A DNA stretch of 5,547 bases from Betaproteobacteria bacterium (GTDB lineage: Bacteria; Pseudomonadota; Gammaproteobacteria; Burkholderiales; SG8-39): contig VBCT01000175.1 of NCBI GenBank assembly GCA_005882235.1, forward strand, positions 1-5,547. Direction: 5' to 3'. The translations under genes were made by a program, and so were the position numbers. The notes under the pieces were generated by a model. It saw only the letters and a list, made by a program, of their open reading frames with translations. It searched no databases and was not told where the DNA came from. Positions 1 to 5,547 of this stretch are shown piece after piece. The first letter of the stretch is position 1. Every line of letters begins with the position of its first letter.

Positions 1-2
1 CG

Positions 3-725
3 CCCGACGGCGTGGACGAATTCGGCGTCGAGGGCATCCGCGACTGCCCCTACGACATTCCCAACCTGCGCGTCGAGTACTCGCGCCAGGAGCCTGGTGC
101 CCTCCAAGTCTGGTTCTGGCGCTCGGTCGGGCACTCGCAGAACAGTTTCTTTCTCGAGAGCTTCATCGACGAGCTCGCGCACGCCGCGGGCAAGGATCCG
201 TTCGAGTTCCGGCGTTCGCTCCTCGGCAAGCAGCCGCGCTACAAGGGTGCGCTCGAGCTCGCCGCGGAAAAAGCGGGCTGGGGCAAGCCGCTGCCGGCAG
301 GCGTCCACCGCGGCATCGCCGTGGTGTTCTCGTTCGGTAGCTGGTGCGCCGAGGTCGCGGAGGTCTCGGTGGGCCAGGACGGCACGCCGAAGGTGCATCG
401 CGTCGTCGCCGCGGTGGACTGCGGCATGACCGTGAACCCGGACATCGTCAAGCGCCAGATCGAGAGCGCAGTCGTCTACGGCCTCACCGCGGCCTTGTAC
501 GGCAAGATCACCTTCAAGGACGGCCGCGTGGAGCAGTCGAACTTCCACGACTACCGGATGCTGCGCATGAACGAAATGCCCGCGGTCGAGGTGCACATCG
601 TGCCGAGCACGGAAGCCCCCGGCGGAATCGGTGAGCCGGGAACGCCGCCGATCGCACCCGCCGTGGCGAACGCGATCTTCGCGGCCACCGGTAAGCGCAT
701 CCGCAAGCTGCCGATCCTAGGCTGA
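3..725 (+). CDS. Molybdopterin-dependent hydroxylase large subunit, IorB-like (5' truncated by window edge)
   Basis: This is the C-terminal part of a xanthine-dehydrogenase-superfamily large subunit, of the isoquinoline 1-oxidoreductase beta / membrane-bound aldehyde dehydrogenase type. Such enzymes use a molybdopterin cytosine dinucleotide cofactor to hydroxylate N-heterocycles or oxidise aldehydes, passing electrons to a small 2Fe-2S subunit and often to cytochrome c. The frame is open from base 3 and ends at TGA 723-725, so about 240 residues are visible; full proteins of this family are roughly 700-750 residues. Family blocks, counted from the GTG at 12, are WFWRSVGHSQN (34-44), ESFIDELAHAAGKDP (49-63), VAAVDCGMTVNPD (132-144), EQSNFHDYRMLRM (174-186) and GGIGEPGTPPIAPAVANAI (204-222). 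The Glu of GIGEPG (residue 208, bases 633-635) sits where the superfamily's catalytic glutamate lies. The GTG at 12 is internal, not a start. A SoxY-like gene follows 41 bp downstream on the same strand. The family call is secure; the substrate is unknown. Confidence 0.9.
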   Translation, partial: PDGVDEFGVEGIRDCPYDIPNLRVEYSRQEPGALQVWFWRSVGHSQNSFFLESFIDELAHAAGKDPFEFRRSLLGKQPRYKGALELAAEKAGWGKPLPAGVHRGIAVVFSFGSWCAEVAEVSVGQDGTPKVHRVVAAVDCGMTVNPDIVKRQIESAVVYGLTAALYGKITFKDGRVEQSNFHDYRMLRMNEMPAVEVHIVPSTEAPGGIGEPGTPPIAPAVANAIFAATGKRIRKLPILG

Positions 726-753
726 AGGCGTCTTCGCCGGCCCGCACGGGGTA

Positions 754-757
754 GAGG
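754..757 (+). promoter_or_regulatory. Candidate ribosome binding site for the SoxY-like gene
   Basis: GAGG lies 9 bases before the GTG at 767 and supports that start. A competing GAAGG (780-784) lies 9 bases before an in-frame TTG at 794, which would give a shorter signal peptide. The two starts cannot be separated by sequence alone; GTG is preferred only because it is the commoner start codon. Confidence 0.4.
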
Positions 758-766
758 CGAGCACCG

Positions 767-1282
767 GTGCCGGACGGGCGAAGGCCATGGACCTTGACTG
801 CGCGCGGTGCGCGACGGCGCGCGCTCGCCGCGCTCGTCGCTCTCTTTGCGCTGCCGCGGCGGGCGCTCGCGCAGCCGATCATGAATCCCGCGCCGGGGGT
901 CGACGCGCGAACGATCAACACGCCGCAGGGAGCGCTGCAATCGATCCTGAAGGGCGCCGCGATGCGCCGAGGCCGCGTGCGGCTCGAGCTGCCGTCCGCC
1001 GCCGAGAACGGACATTCGGTTCCGATGCTCGTGCGCGTCGACAGTCCCATGAGCGAGACGGACTACGTTCGCCGCATCGATCTCGTTTCGGAGAAAAACC
1101 CGGTTCCGCTCATGGCGAGCTTCTTTCTCGGTTCGCACATGGGTCGAGCCGAGGTCGAGTCGCGCGTCCGCCTGAACGGCACCCAGCGGGTGACCGCTCT
1201 CGCGCAGCTCTCGGACGGCAGCTTCTGGTTCGACGCCGCGGACATCGTGGTCAACGAATCCGCCTGCCTGGACGGAGGCTGA
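767..1282 (+). CDS. SoxY-related sulfur carrier protein, non-canonical (AACIE-type) C-terminal arm
   Basis: This 171-residue protein has the SoxY immunoglobulin-like fold signature: LELPSAAENGHSVPMLVRV (73-91), a YVRRIDLVSEKNPVPL stretch (100-115) and RVRLNGTQRVTALAQLSDG (133-151). In true SoxY the cysteine of a C-terminal GGCGG arm covalently carries the sulfur substrate between Sox enzymes in the periplasm. Here the C-terminus is SACLDGG, keeping the cysteine (Cys167, fifth from the end) but not the diglycine before it. This resembles the group named 'SoxY-related AACIE arm' proteins, whose function is not settled. The N-terminus is an export signal: a basic stretch with ARGARRR (12-18), a hydrophobic core (about 19-29) and ALAQP with likely cleavage after residue 36. 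The arginine cluster could be a weak Tat motif, as is usual for SoxY. The start is GTG 767 or TTG 794, each with a plausible ribosome site. soxZ begins 5 bp after the stop, so the two are surely co-transcribed. Confidence 0.87.
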   Translation: MPDGRRPWTLTARGARRRALAALVALFALPRRALAQPIMNPAPGVDARTINTPQGALQSILKGAAMRRGRVRLELPSAAENGHSVPMLVRVDSPMSETDYVRRIDLVSEKNPVPLMASFFLGSHMGRAEVESRVRLNGTQRVTALAQLSDGSFWFDAADIVVNESACLDGG

Positions 1283-1287
1283 ACGCG

Positions 1288-1608
1288 ATGACGGCGCGAA
1301 TCGAGGTTCAGCGCGACGCCAGGCGCGGCGACCCCGTCGAGGTGCGCATCGTCATCCAGCACCCGATGGAAACCGGGTTTCGCTACGATTCGCTGGGACG
1401 CCAGACGCCGCGCAACGTCATTCACCGCTTCGAGTGCCGCTACGGCGGGGTCGAAGTCTTCCGCGCCTCGATGGGCGCCGGGATCGCCGCCAACCCTTAC
1501 CTGAGATTCTTCGTGCGCGCCGAGCAGTCGGGCGACATCGAGTGCCGCTGGGTCGATCAGGAAAACGCTTCGGGATACGCGAGTGCCCGGGTGACGGTGA
1601 ACGGATAA
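1288..1608 (+). CDS. soxZ: SoxZ-like thiosulfate oxidation carrier partner
   Basis: This is a complete 106-residue SoxZ. SoxZ forms a heterodimer with SoxY and provides contacts for the Sox enzymes that act on the SoxY-bound sulfur. Diagnostic blocks are GDPVEVRIVIQHPMETGFR (14-32, with the HPMETGFR signature), TPRNVIHRFECRYGG (40-54), AANPYLRFFVRAEQSG (67-82) and CRWVDQENASGYA (86-98). No signal peptide is present; in known Sox systems SoxZ is exported together with the Tat-targeted SoxY, and the same is inferred here. The ATG at 1288 is preceded by GGAGG (1274-1278) at 9 bases, inside the end of the SoxY-like gene, giving translational coupling. An in-frame ATG at 787 lies in an overlapping frame through the SoxY-like gene and is not the start, because the extra sequence is Arg/Ala-rich shadow translation. 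No soxXA, soxB or soxCD is visible nearby. Confidence 0.93.
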   Translation: MTARIEVQRDARRGDPVEVRIVIQHPMETGFRYDSLGRQTPRNVIHRFECRYGGVEVFRASMGAGIAANPYLRFFVRAEQSGDIECRWVDQENASGYASARVTVNG

Positions 1609-1621
1609 TCCCGAGCTCGAA

Positions 1622-2188
1622 TCAGTGCGCGGGCTGCAGCGCGAGGTAGACGAGAAACACCAGGAGCAGCGCACCGGCTACCCACCAGGCCGGGTGGATC
1701 CGTCGCTTCCCGATCGCAGGCGCTGCCGCTCCCGCAGCCTTGGCCGCGGGCCCCGCGAGCTTCTCGTTGAACGCGGTGAAGAAGTCGTCGGCCATTTTTC
1801 TCGCGACCCCGTCGATCAGCCGCGAGCCGACCTGCGCGAGCTTGCCGCCGACGCTCGCTTTGGCGGAGTAGGTGAGGCGCGTGGCCGCGCCCTCGGTCTT
1901 GAGCGACACCTGCGCGCTGCCCTTGCCGAATCCCGCCGCGCCACCCGATCCCTCGAAGGACAGCGAATAGGAGTTCGGCGGGTTGAGATCGGACAGCACG
2001 AGCTTCCCGTTGAACTTGGCCTTCACGGGCCCTACCGACGCCACCATGACGACGCGGTACTCGGTATCGGACACTCTCTCGATCGTTTCGCAGCCCGCGA
2101 TGCACGCCTTCAAGACCTCGGGATCGTTCAGCCCGCGCCAGACTTCTGCCTGCGGCAAGGGGATCAGTTGTTCGCCGGTGATTTCCAT
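1622..2188 (-). CDS. coxG: CoxG-like SRPBCC protein with C-terminal membrane anchor
   Basis: This 188-residue protein belongs to the carbon monoxide dehydrogenase subunit G (CoxG) family of SRPBCC ligand-binding folds. CoxG-like proteins accompany molybdenum hydroxylases and are thought to help recruit or anchor the enzyme at the inner membrane. They are not catalytic subunits. Family blocks are ITGEQLIPLPQAEVWRGLND (3-22), LKACIAGCETIERVSDTEY (26-44), GPVKAKFNGKL (53-63) and TRLTYSAKASVGGKLAQVGS (103-122), followed by RKMADDFFTAFNEKL (130-144). An Ala/Pro-rich linker (145-160) leads to a basic stretch, KRR (161-163), and a single hydrophobic helix of about residues 167-184. This matches CoxG proteins with a membrane tail. 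The ATG at 2188 has AGGAA about 10 bases upstream. The gene is convergent with soxZ (13 bp between stops) and divergent from the Bug gene, so it is probably transcribed alone. The nearby hydroxylase fragment is a plausible partner, but this is inferred. Confidence 0.9.
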   Translation of the reverse strand: MEITGEQLIPLPQAEVWRGLNDPEVLKACIAGCETIERVSDTEYRVVMVASVGPVKAKFNGKLVLSDLNPPNSYSLSFEGSGGAAGFGKGSAQVSLKTEGAATRLTYSAKASVGGKLAQVGSRLIDGVARKMADDFFTAFNEKLAGPAAKAAGAAAPAIGKRRIHPAWWVAGALLLVFLVYLALQPAH

Positions 2189-2265
2189 GGGATTTCCGTT
2201 CCTATATGCGGCACAGTGACCCTCTAGGCGGACGCTGGGCTATTCTAGCGCGATGCTCGGGTAAA
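2189..2265. promoter_or_regulatory. Divergent intergenic region between the CoxG-like and Bug genes
   Basis: These 77 bp must hold the promoters for the leftward coxG-like gene and, unless it has an internal start, the rightward Bug-oxygenase operon. On the + strand the best -10 candidates are TATTCT (2241-2246) and TAAAAT (2262-2267), the latter overlapping the proposed Bug start codon. Neither has a convincing -35 box at the usual spacing. No strong inverted repeat that would suggest an operator was found. The function is inferred from gene orientation only. Confidence 0.35.
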
Positions 2266-3270
2266 ATGACGCCCGTGGCCGCATCCCTTTCACAACTCGC
2301 TCGGCACTCCGGCCCGGGACTCGCGGGGCTCGTCGCCCTGCTGATAGCGGGTTCGCAGGCCCTCGCGCAGGGATGGCCCGCCAAGACCGTGCGCATCATC
2401 GTTCCTTTCGCGCCGGGCGGAACCGCCGACACTCTGGGTCGCCTGGTATCGCAAAGGCTGAGCGACACCTTGAAGGAGAATTTCATCGTCGAGAACCGCC
2501 CTGGGGCCGGCGGGATCATCGGCTCGGAGCTCGTGGCCAAGGCGGCGCCCGACGGGTACACACTGGTCGTCTCGGGCGTCGCCACGCATTGCATCGCGCC
2601 CGCGCTCTCGAAGAGCTTCCCGTTCGATCCGCTGCGCGATTTCACCCACATCGCGCTCTTCGGCGGCCCGCCGGGCGTGCTGGTCGTGAACCCGGCGCTG
2701 CCGGCGCAGGACCTGAAGCAATTCATCGCCTATGCGAGAAAGGAACCCGGCAAGCTCGCTTATGGTTCCCCGGGCAACGGCACGCAGGGGCACCTGATCG
2801 CGGAGCAGTTGAAACAGGTCGCCGGGATCGAGATGACCCACGTCCCCTACAAGGGCGCGAGCCTCGCAGTCGCCGACCTGATCGCGGGACATGTGCCCGT
2901 GACCTCCACGACGCTGACGACCGCCGCGACGCAGATCAAGGCGGGCCGCGCGCGCGCGCTCGCGGTGAGCGCGGCGAAACGCGTTCCTGAATTTCCGGAC
3001 GTGCCGACCTTCGGGGAGATGGGCTATCCGGAGCTGACCGCTTCCATCTGGTTTTCGCTCTCGGGCCCGGCGGGCATGGCACCTGAGATCGTGAGCCGGC
3101 TCAATGCCGAGGTGCGGCGGGCGCTGCGGGCCTCCGACGTGCGCGAGCGGCTGCGTCCCGAAGGCATCGAGCCCGGCGATCTCGACCCGAGGCAGTTCGC
3201 AGCGTTCGTGGCCGCCGAGCTGAAGCGCTGGGGCCCGATCGTTCGCGCCTCGGGCGCCACGGCTGACTGA
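2266..3270 (+). CDS. Bug-family tripartite tricarboxylate transporter substrate-binding protein
   Basis: This 334-residue periplasmic binding protein is of the Bug (TctC) family, which captures organic acids and related carboxylates. Many members are orphan receptors with no linked TctAB membrane partners, and none are visible here. Family blocks are TVRIIVPFAPGGTADTLGRL (41-60), IVENRPGAGGIIGSELVAK (74-92), APDGYTLVVSG (94-104), LAYGSPGNGTQGHLIAEQL (164-182), THVPYKGASLAVADLIAGHV (191-210) and PDVPTFGEMGYPE (244-256). The signal peptide has Arg13, a hydrophobic core (about 19-30) and an ALA-Q cleavage site after residue 35 or 34. The length is normal for the family. ATG 2266 is chosen because it gives a standard signal peptide; the in-frame ATG at 2206 would add 20 residues and bury the hydrophobic core. 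No clear Shine-Dalgarno precedes 2266, and a GTG at 2275 is an alternative. The Rieske gene follows 28 bp later, suggesting that the ligand is the operon's substrate. Confidence 0.93.
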   Translation: MTPVAASLSQLARHSGPGLAGLVALLIAGSQALAQGWPAKTVRIIVPFAPGGTADTLGRLVSQRLSDTLKENFIVENRPGAGGIIGSELVAKAAPDGYTLVVSGVATHCIAPALSKSFPFDPLRDFTHIALFGGPPGVLVVNPALPAQDLKQFIAYARKEPGKLAYGSPGNGTQGHLIAEQLKQVAGIEMTHVPYKGASLAVADLIAGHVPVTSTTLTTAATQIKAGRARALAVSAAKRVPEFPDVPTFGEMGYPELTASIWFSLSGPAGMAPEIVSRLNAEVRRALRASDVRERLRPEGIEPGDLDPRQFAAFVAAELKRWGPIVRASGATAD

Positions 3271-3298
3271 TCCACGCCTTCGAATTGAGGACTGAACC

Positions 3299-4582
3299 AT
3301 GCTGACCCAGGAACAAAACGACCAGTTGACGCGCGCCGGTCGCGGCACTCTGATGGGGGATCTTTTCCGGCGTTACTGGATCCCCGCATTGCACGGCTGG
3401 GAGATCGCGGAACCGGACTGCGCGCCCGTGCGCGTGCAGATCATGGGCGAGAAACTCGTGGCTTTCCGCGACAGCGAGGGGCGCATCGGCGTGATCGACG
3501 AATTCTGCGCGCACCGCAGCGTGTCGCTGTGGTTCGGCAGGAACGAGGAGTGCGGCCTGCGCTGTCCCTACCACGGCTGGAAATACGACGTGAACGGCCA
3601 GTGCGTGGATCTGCCCTCGGAGCCCGAGGAGTCGGGCGTGCGCAAGGGGATCAAGCTGAAGTCCTACCCGGCGGTCGAACGGGGCGACGTGGTGTGGATC
3701 TACATGGGGCCGCCGGAGCTGAAACCCGCGCCGCCCGAGCTCGAGTGGGTGAGGGTGTCCCCCGAGCGGCGCTTCGTCTCCAAGCGCCTGCAGGAGTCGA
3801 ATTACCTTCAGGCGATCGAGGGCGGGATCGATTCGAGCCACGTGTCCTTCCTGCACTCGGGCGAGCTCGAAACCGATCCGCTCTTCAAGGGTAGCAAGGG
3901 CAACCAGTACAACCTGGAGGACCGCATGCCGGTCTTCGAAGTCGTGGACTTCGAGGGGGGCCTTCTCATCGGGGCGCGGCGCAACGCGGAACACGGCAAA
4001 TACTACTGGCGCATCACGCCCTGGATCATGCCCTGGCATACGATCATTCCGCCGCGGGCGGGGCATCCTCTCGGAGCGCACGCCTGGGTGCCGATCGACG
4101 ACGAGCACTGCTGGGCATGGAGCATCAACTATCACCCGGGCCGGGCGTTGAGCGCGTCGGAAGTGAAAGCGATGAAAGAGGGCGCGGGAATCCACGTGAA
4201 GTACGCGCCCGGCACCTTCGTTCCGCTCGCGAACAAATCGAACGACTATCTGATCGACCGCATGACGCAGAGACGCGGCCGCACCTACAGCGGCGTGGAG
4301 GGCATCGCGATGCAGGACGCGTCGCTGCAGGAATCCATGGGCCCGATCCAGGACCGCACCAGGGAGCACCTGTGCATGACCGACAAGGGGATCGTCGGAA
4401 CGCGAAGCCGCCTGCTCCGGGCGGCCAAAGCCGCGCGCGAAGGCAAGACCGTCCCGGGACTCGACCCCGCGTCGCAGCGCGTGCGCTCCTGCGCGATCGA
4501 GCTGCCGGTGGGGCAGCACTACAAGGAAGGAGCAAGGCACGGCCTCTTTCCGGCGCTCGACACCGATCCGGTGACGGTGTAA
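3299..4582 (+). CDS. Rieske non-heme iron oxygenase alpha subunit, phthalate 4,5-dioxygenase type
   Basis: This 427-residue aromatic-ring oxygenase component uses O2 and electrons from a separate reductase to hydroxylate or demethylate an aromatic carboxylate. The Rieske cluster ligands are Cys70, His72, Cys89 and His92 (FCAHRS and CPYHGW). The mononuclear iron motif is D178-x2-H181-x4-H186 in EGGIDSSHVSFLHSG, with Asp340 (in GIAMQDASLQESMG) the probable third ligand. The C-terminal block MGPIQDRTREHLCMTDKGI (347-365) is typical of the phthalate dioxygenase / LigX-like subgroup, which works without a beta subunit. ATG 3299 follows GAGG (3287-3290) at 8 bases. The gene lies 28 bp after the Bug gene and 65 bp before a decarboxylase-like gene, consistent with one operon. 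The required ferredoxin reductase is not in view. The subgroup is broad (phthalate, vanillate-like, chlorobenzoate and other substrates), so only the enzyme class is firm. Confidence 0.92.
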   Translation: MLTQEQNDQLTRAGRGTLMGDLFRRYWIPALHGWEIAEPDCAPVRVQIMGEKLVAFRDSEGRIGVIDEFCAHRSVSLWFGRNEECGLRCPYHGWKYDVNGQCVDLPSEPEESGVRKGIKLKSYPAVERGDVVWIYMGPPELKPAPPELEWVRVSPERRFVSKRLQESNYLQAIEGGIDSSHVSFLHSGELETDPLFKGSKGNQYNLEDRMPVFEVVDFEGGLLIGARRNAEHGKYYWRITPWIMPWHTIIPPRAGHPLGAHAWVPIDDEHCWAWSINYHPGRALSASEVKAMKEGAGIHVKYAPGTFVPLANKSNDYLIDRMTQRRGRTYSGVEGIAMQDASLQESMGPIQDRTREHLCMTDKGIVGTRSRLLRAAKAAREGKTVPGLDPASQRVRSCAIELPVGQHYKEGARHGLFPALDTDPVTV

Positions 4583-4598
4583 AGAAGGAAAATTCCCC

Positions 4599-4636
4599 CG
4601 GCGCTCCCGCGCCGCCCCTCCTTTGCAAAGGAGAGG
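4599..4636. repeat. Tandem hairpin pair (REP-like palindromic element) overlapping the downstream Shine-Dalgarno
   Basis: Two inverted repeats lie back to back in the 65-bp gap between two same-strand genes. Hairpin 1 (4599-4614) has a six-pair all-GC stem, CGGCGC/GCGCCG, around a TCCC loop. Hairpin 2 is a perfect 16-bp palindrome, CTCCTTTGCAAAGGAG (4618-4633), extended after one mismatch by CC (4615-4616) pairing with GG (4635-4636). No T-run follows either hairpin, so an ordinary intrinsic terminator is unlikely. The right arm AAAGGAGAGG is the only good ribosome site for the ATG at 4648 (GAGG ends 11 bases before it). The left arm contains CCTCCTTT, the same string as the anti-Shine-Dalgarno tail of 16S rRNA. 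It may be a dispersed intergenic repeat, an mRNA-processing or stability element, or a translational control hairpin. Confidence 0.6.
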
Positions 4637-4647
4637 ATGACTGACCC

Positions 4648-5547
4648 ATGCCGAGACTCCAGCTCTCCCTCGCCTGCTGGGACTACGACAGAACCCGCGC
4701 GCTCGCCGACGGCAGCGTGCGCCCCGAGGGCATCGATCTCATCTATCACGAACTTCTCGTCGAGGAGACGTTTTTCAGGATGCTGCGCAACCGCGAGTTC
4801 GACGCAGCGGAGATGTCGCTGTCCTCGTATTGCGTGTCGCTCATGCGGGACGATCCGGCCTTCGTCGCGATCCCGGTGTTCCCCTCGCGCTTCTTCCGTC
4901 ACTCGTGCATTTTCGTTTCCACGAAGAGCGGCATCCGCGAGCCGAAGGAGTTCGCCGGCAAGAGAATCGGGGTGCCGGAGTACCAGATGACCGCGCCCGT
5001 GTGGATCCGCGGAATCCTGCAGGACGAGTACGGCGTCGATCCCGCGGGCTGCGAGTACCGGACCGGAGGCGAGGAAGAGCCCGGCCGCGACGAGAAGCTC
5101 GAGCTCGATCTGCCCGCGAAATTCAGGGTGAAGCCCATCGGGCCGAAGCAGACGCTCGCGCAGATGATCGCGGAGGGCGAGATCGACGCCCTGCATACCG
5201 CGCGCGCGCCCTCGACCTTCGCGACGCGGCCCGACGCGGTAAAGCGCCTCTTCGAAAACTACGTCGAAATCGAGAAGGCGTATTACCGCAAGACCAGGAT
5301 CTTCCCCATCATGCATACGGTGGTGATCCGCCGCGAGCTGTACCGGGCGAACCGCTGGATCGCGCAGTCGCTCTGCAAGGCCTTCGCGCAGGCGCAGCGG
5401 AGGACCTACGAAACCCTCGCGACCACCATGGCGCTCGCCACGATGCTGCCGTGGCAGGCCGCGCACGTCGAGGAAGCCCGCAGGGAGCTGGGCGAAGACT
5501 GGTGGCCCTACGGCTTCGCGCCCAACCGGCACGTGCTGGAAACGTTC
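4648..5547 (+). CDS. 4,5-dihydroxyphthalate decarboxylase family protein (3' truncated by window edge)
   Basis: The frame is open for exactly 300 codons from ATG 4648 and leaves the window without a stop. Relatives are about 320-340 residues, so only a short tail is missing. The protein has the type II periplasmic-binding-like fold of the Pht5 family, whose characterised members convert 4,5-dihydroxyphthalate to protocatechuate in the cytoplasm. Signature stretches are LACWDYDRTRALADGSVRPE (8-27), FFRMLRNREFDAAEMSLSSY (42-61), AIPVFPSRFFRHSCIFVS (74-91), RIGVPEYQMTAPVWIRGILQ (106-125), EIDALHTARAP (178-188), and KAYYRKTRIFPIMHTVVIRR (210-229), which includes the conserved FPIMH. There is no signal peptide, as expected for an enzyme rather than a transporter component. 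Placement after a phthalate-type Rieske gene supports a catabolic role. The family is large and often over-annotated, so the decarboxylation substrate is uncertain. Confidence 0.9.
   Translation, partial: MPRLQLSLACWDYDRTRALADGSVRPEGIDLIYHELLVEETFFRMLRNREFDAAEMSLSSYCVSLMRDDPAFVAIPVFPSRFFRHSCIFVSTKSGIREPKEFAGKRIGVPEYQMTAPVWIRGILQDEYGVDPAGCEYRTGGEEEPGRDEKLELDLPAKFRVKPIGPKQTLAQMIAEGEIDALHTARAPSTFATRPDAVKRLFENYVEIEKAYYRKTRIFPIMHTVVIRRELYRANRWIAQSLCKAFAQAQRRTYETLATTMALATMLPWQAAHVEEARRELGEDWWPYGFAPNRHVLETF

Noticed and set aside
727..738. GGCG-TCTT-CGCC hairpin just after the hydroxylase stop codon
   Set aside because: The stem has only four pairs and no T-run follows, so it is not a credible terminator.
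2253..2264. Three-codon mini-ORF (ATG CTC GGG TAA) ending just before the Bug start
   Set aside because: It is too short to be told from chance and has no ribosome site. Its position could allow coupling, but nothing supports it.
2206..2265. Upstream in-frame ATG that would extend the Bug protein by 20 residues
   Set aside because: The extension places a charged segment ahead of an otherwise standard signal peptide and would use up the divergent promoter region.
2947..2957. Alternating CG run that might form Z-DNA
   Set aside because: It is 11 bases inside the Bug coding frame, encoding Arg-Ala repeats, and is ordinary for GC-rich codon use.
3101..4540. Long open frame of 479 codons on the - strand, opposite the Rieske oxygenase gene and the end of the Bug gene
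   Set aside because: The translation is rich in Arg, Ala, His and Leu with no recognisable family, and lies exactly antisense to strongly conserved proteins. Long antisense frames are expected in GC-rich coding DNA.
4637..4990. ATG at 4637 with a strong ribosome site 5 bases or so upstream, opening a 117-codon frame
   Set aside because: The frame gives a Ser/Arg-rich product overlapping the decarboxylase-like gene in another frame. The frame from 4648 carries the conserved motifs, so 4637 is a chance start.
4519..5532. Open frame of 337 codons on the - strand opposite the decarboxylase-like gene
   Set aside because: The + strand frame matches a known family across 300 codons, while the antisense translation has no domain signature. 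It would also cross the intergenic hairpins.

Overview
The window is GC-rich, densely coded DNA, probably from a betaproteobacterium of Burkholderiales type. The pointers are a Bug-family solute-binding protein, a phthalate-type Rieske oxygenase, a 4,5-dihydroxyphthalate-decarboxylase-like protein and an IorB-type molybdenum hydroxylase, a mix typical of metabolically versatile soil Burkholderiales. The taxonomic call is inference; no rRNA or other marker gene is present.

Layout. Block A (+ strand, 3-1608): the C-terminal part of a molybdopterin-binding (IorB / aldehyde oxidase type) hydroxylase large subunit, entering from the left edge, then a SoxY-related carrier protein and SoxZ. The last two are tightly coupled (5 bp apart). 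Block B (- strand, 1622-2188): a single CoxG-like SRPBCC protein with a C-terminal membrane anchor, convergent with soxZ with only 13 bp between the stops. Block C (+ strand, 2266-5547): a Bug-type periplasmic binding protein, a Rieske non-heme iron oxygenase alpha subunit, and a 4,5-dihydroxyphthalate-decarboxylase-family protein that runs off the right edge. Blocks B and C diverge from a 77-bp intergenic region.

How the genes may work together. Block C reads as a small catabolic operon for an aromatic carboxylate: capture in the periplasm (Bug), ring hydroxylation (Rieske), then a decarboxylase-like step. The dihydrodiol dehydrogenase and the Rieske reductase are not in the window, and the substrate cannot be read from sequence. 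Blocks A and B combine a molybdenum hydroxylase, a CoxG-like protein of the kind that helps mature or anchor such hydroxylases, and a SoxYZ-like sulfur carrier pair with no other Sox enzyme in view. The SoxY-like protein does not end in the classical GGCGG swinging arm. It ends in SACLDGG, resembling the 'SoxY-related AACIE arm' proteins, so it is probably not an ordinary thiosulfate-oxidation carrier.

The most notable non-coding structure is a pair of back-to-back hairpins (4599-4636) between the oxygenase and the decarboxylase-like gene. The second is a perfect 16-bp palindrome whose right arm is the Shine-Dalgarno region of the downstream gene. No tRNA, rRNA, CRISPR array, insertion sequence or complete terminator was seen. 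No stretch above 300 bases lacks a gene.
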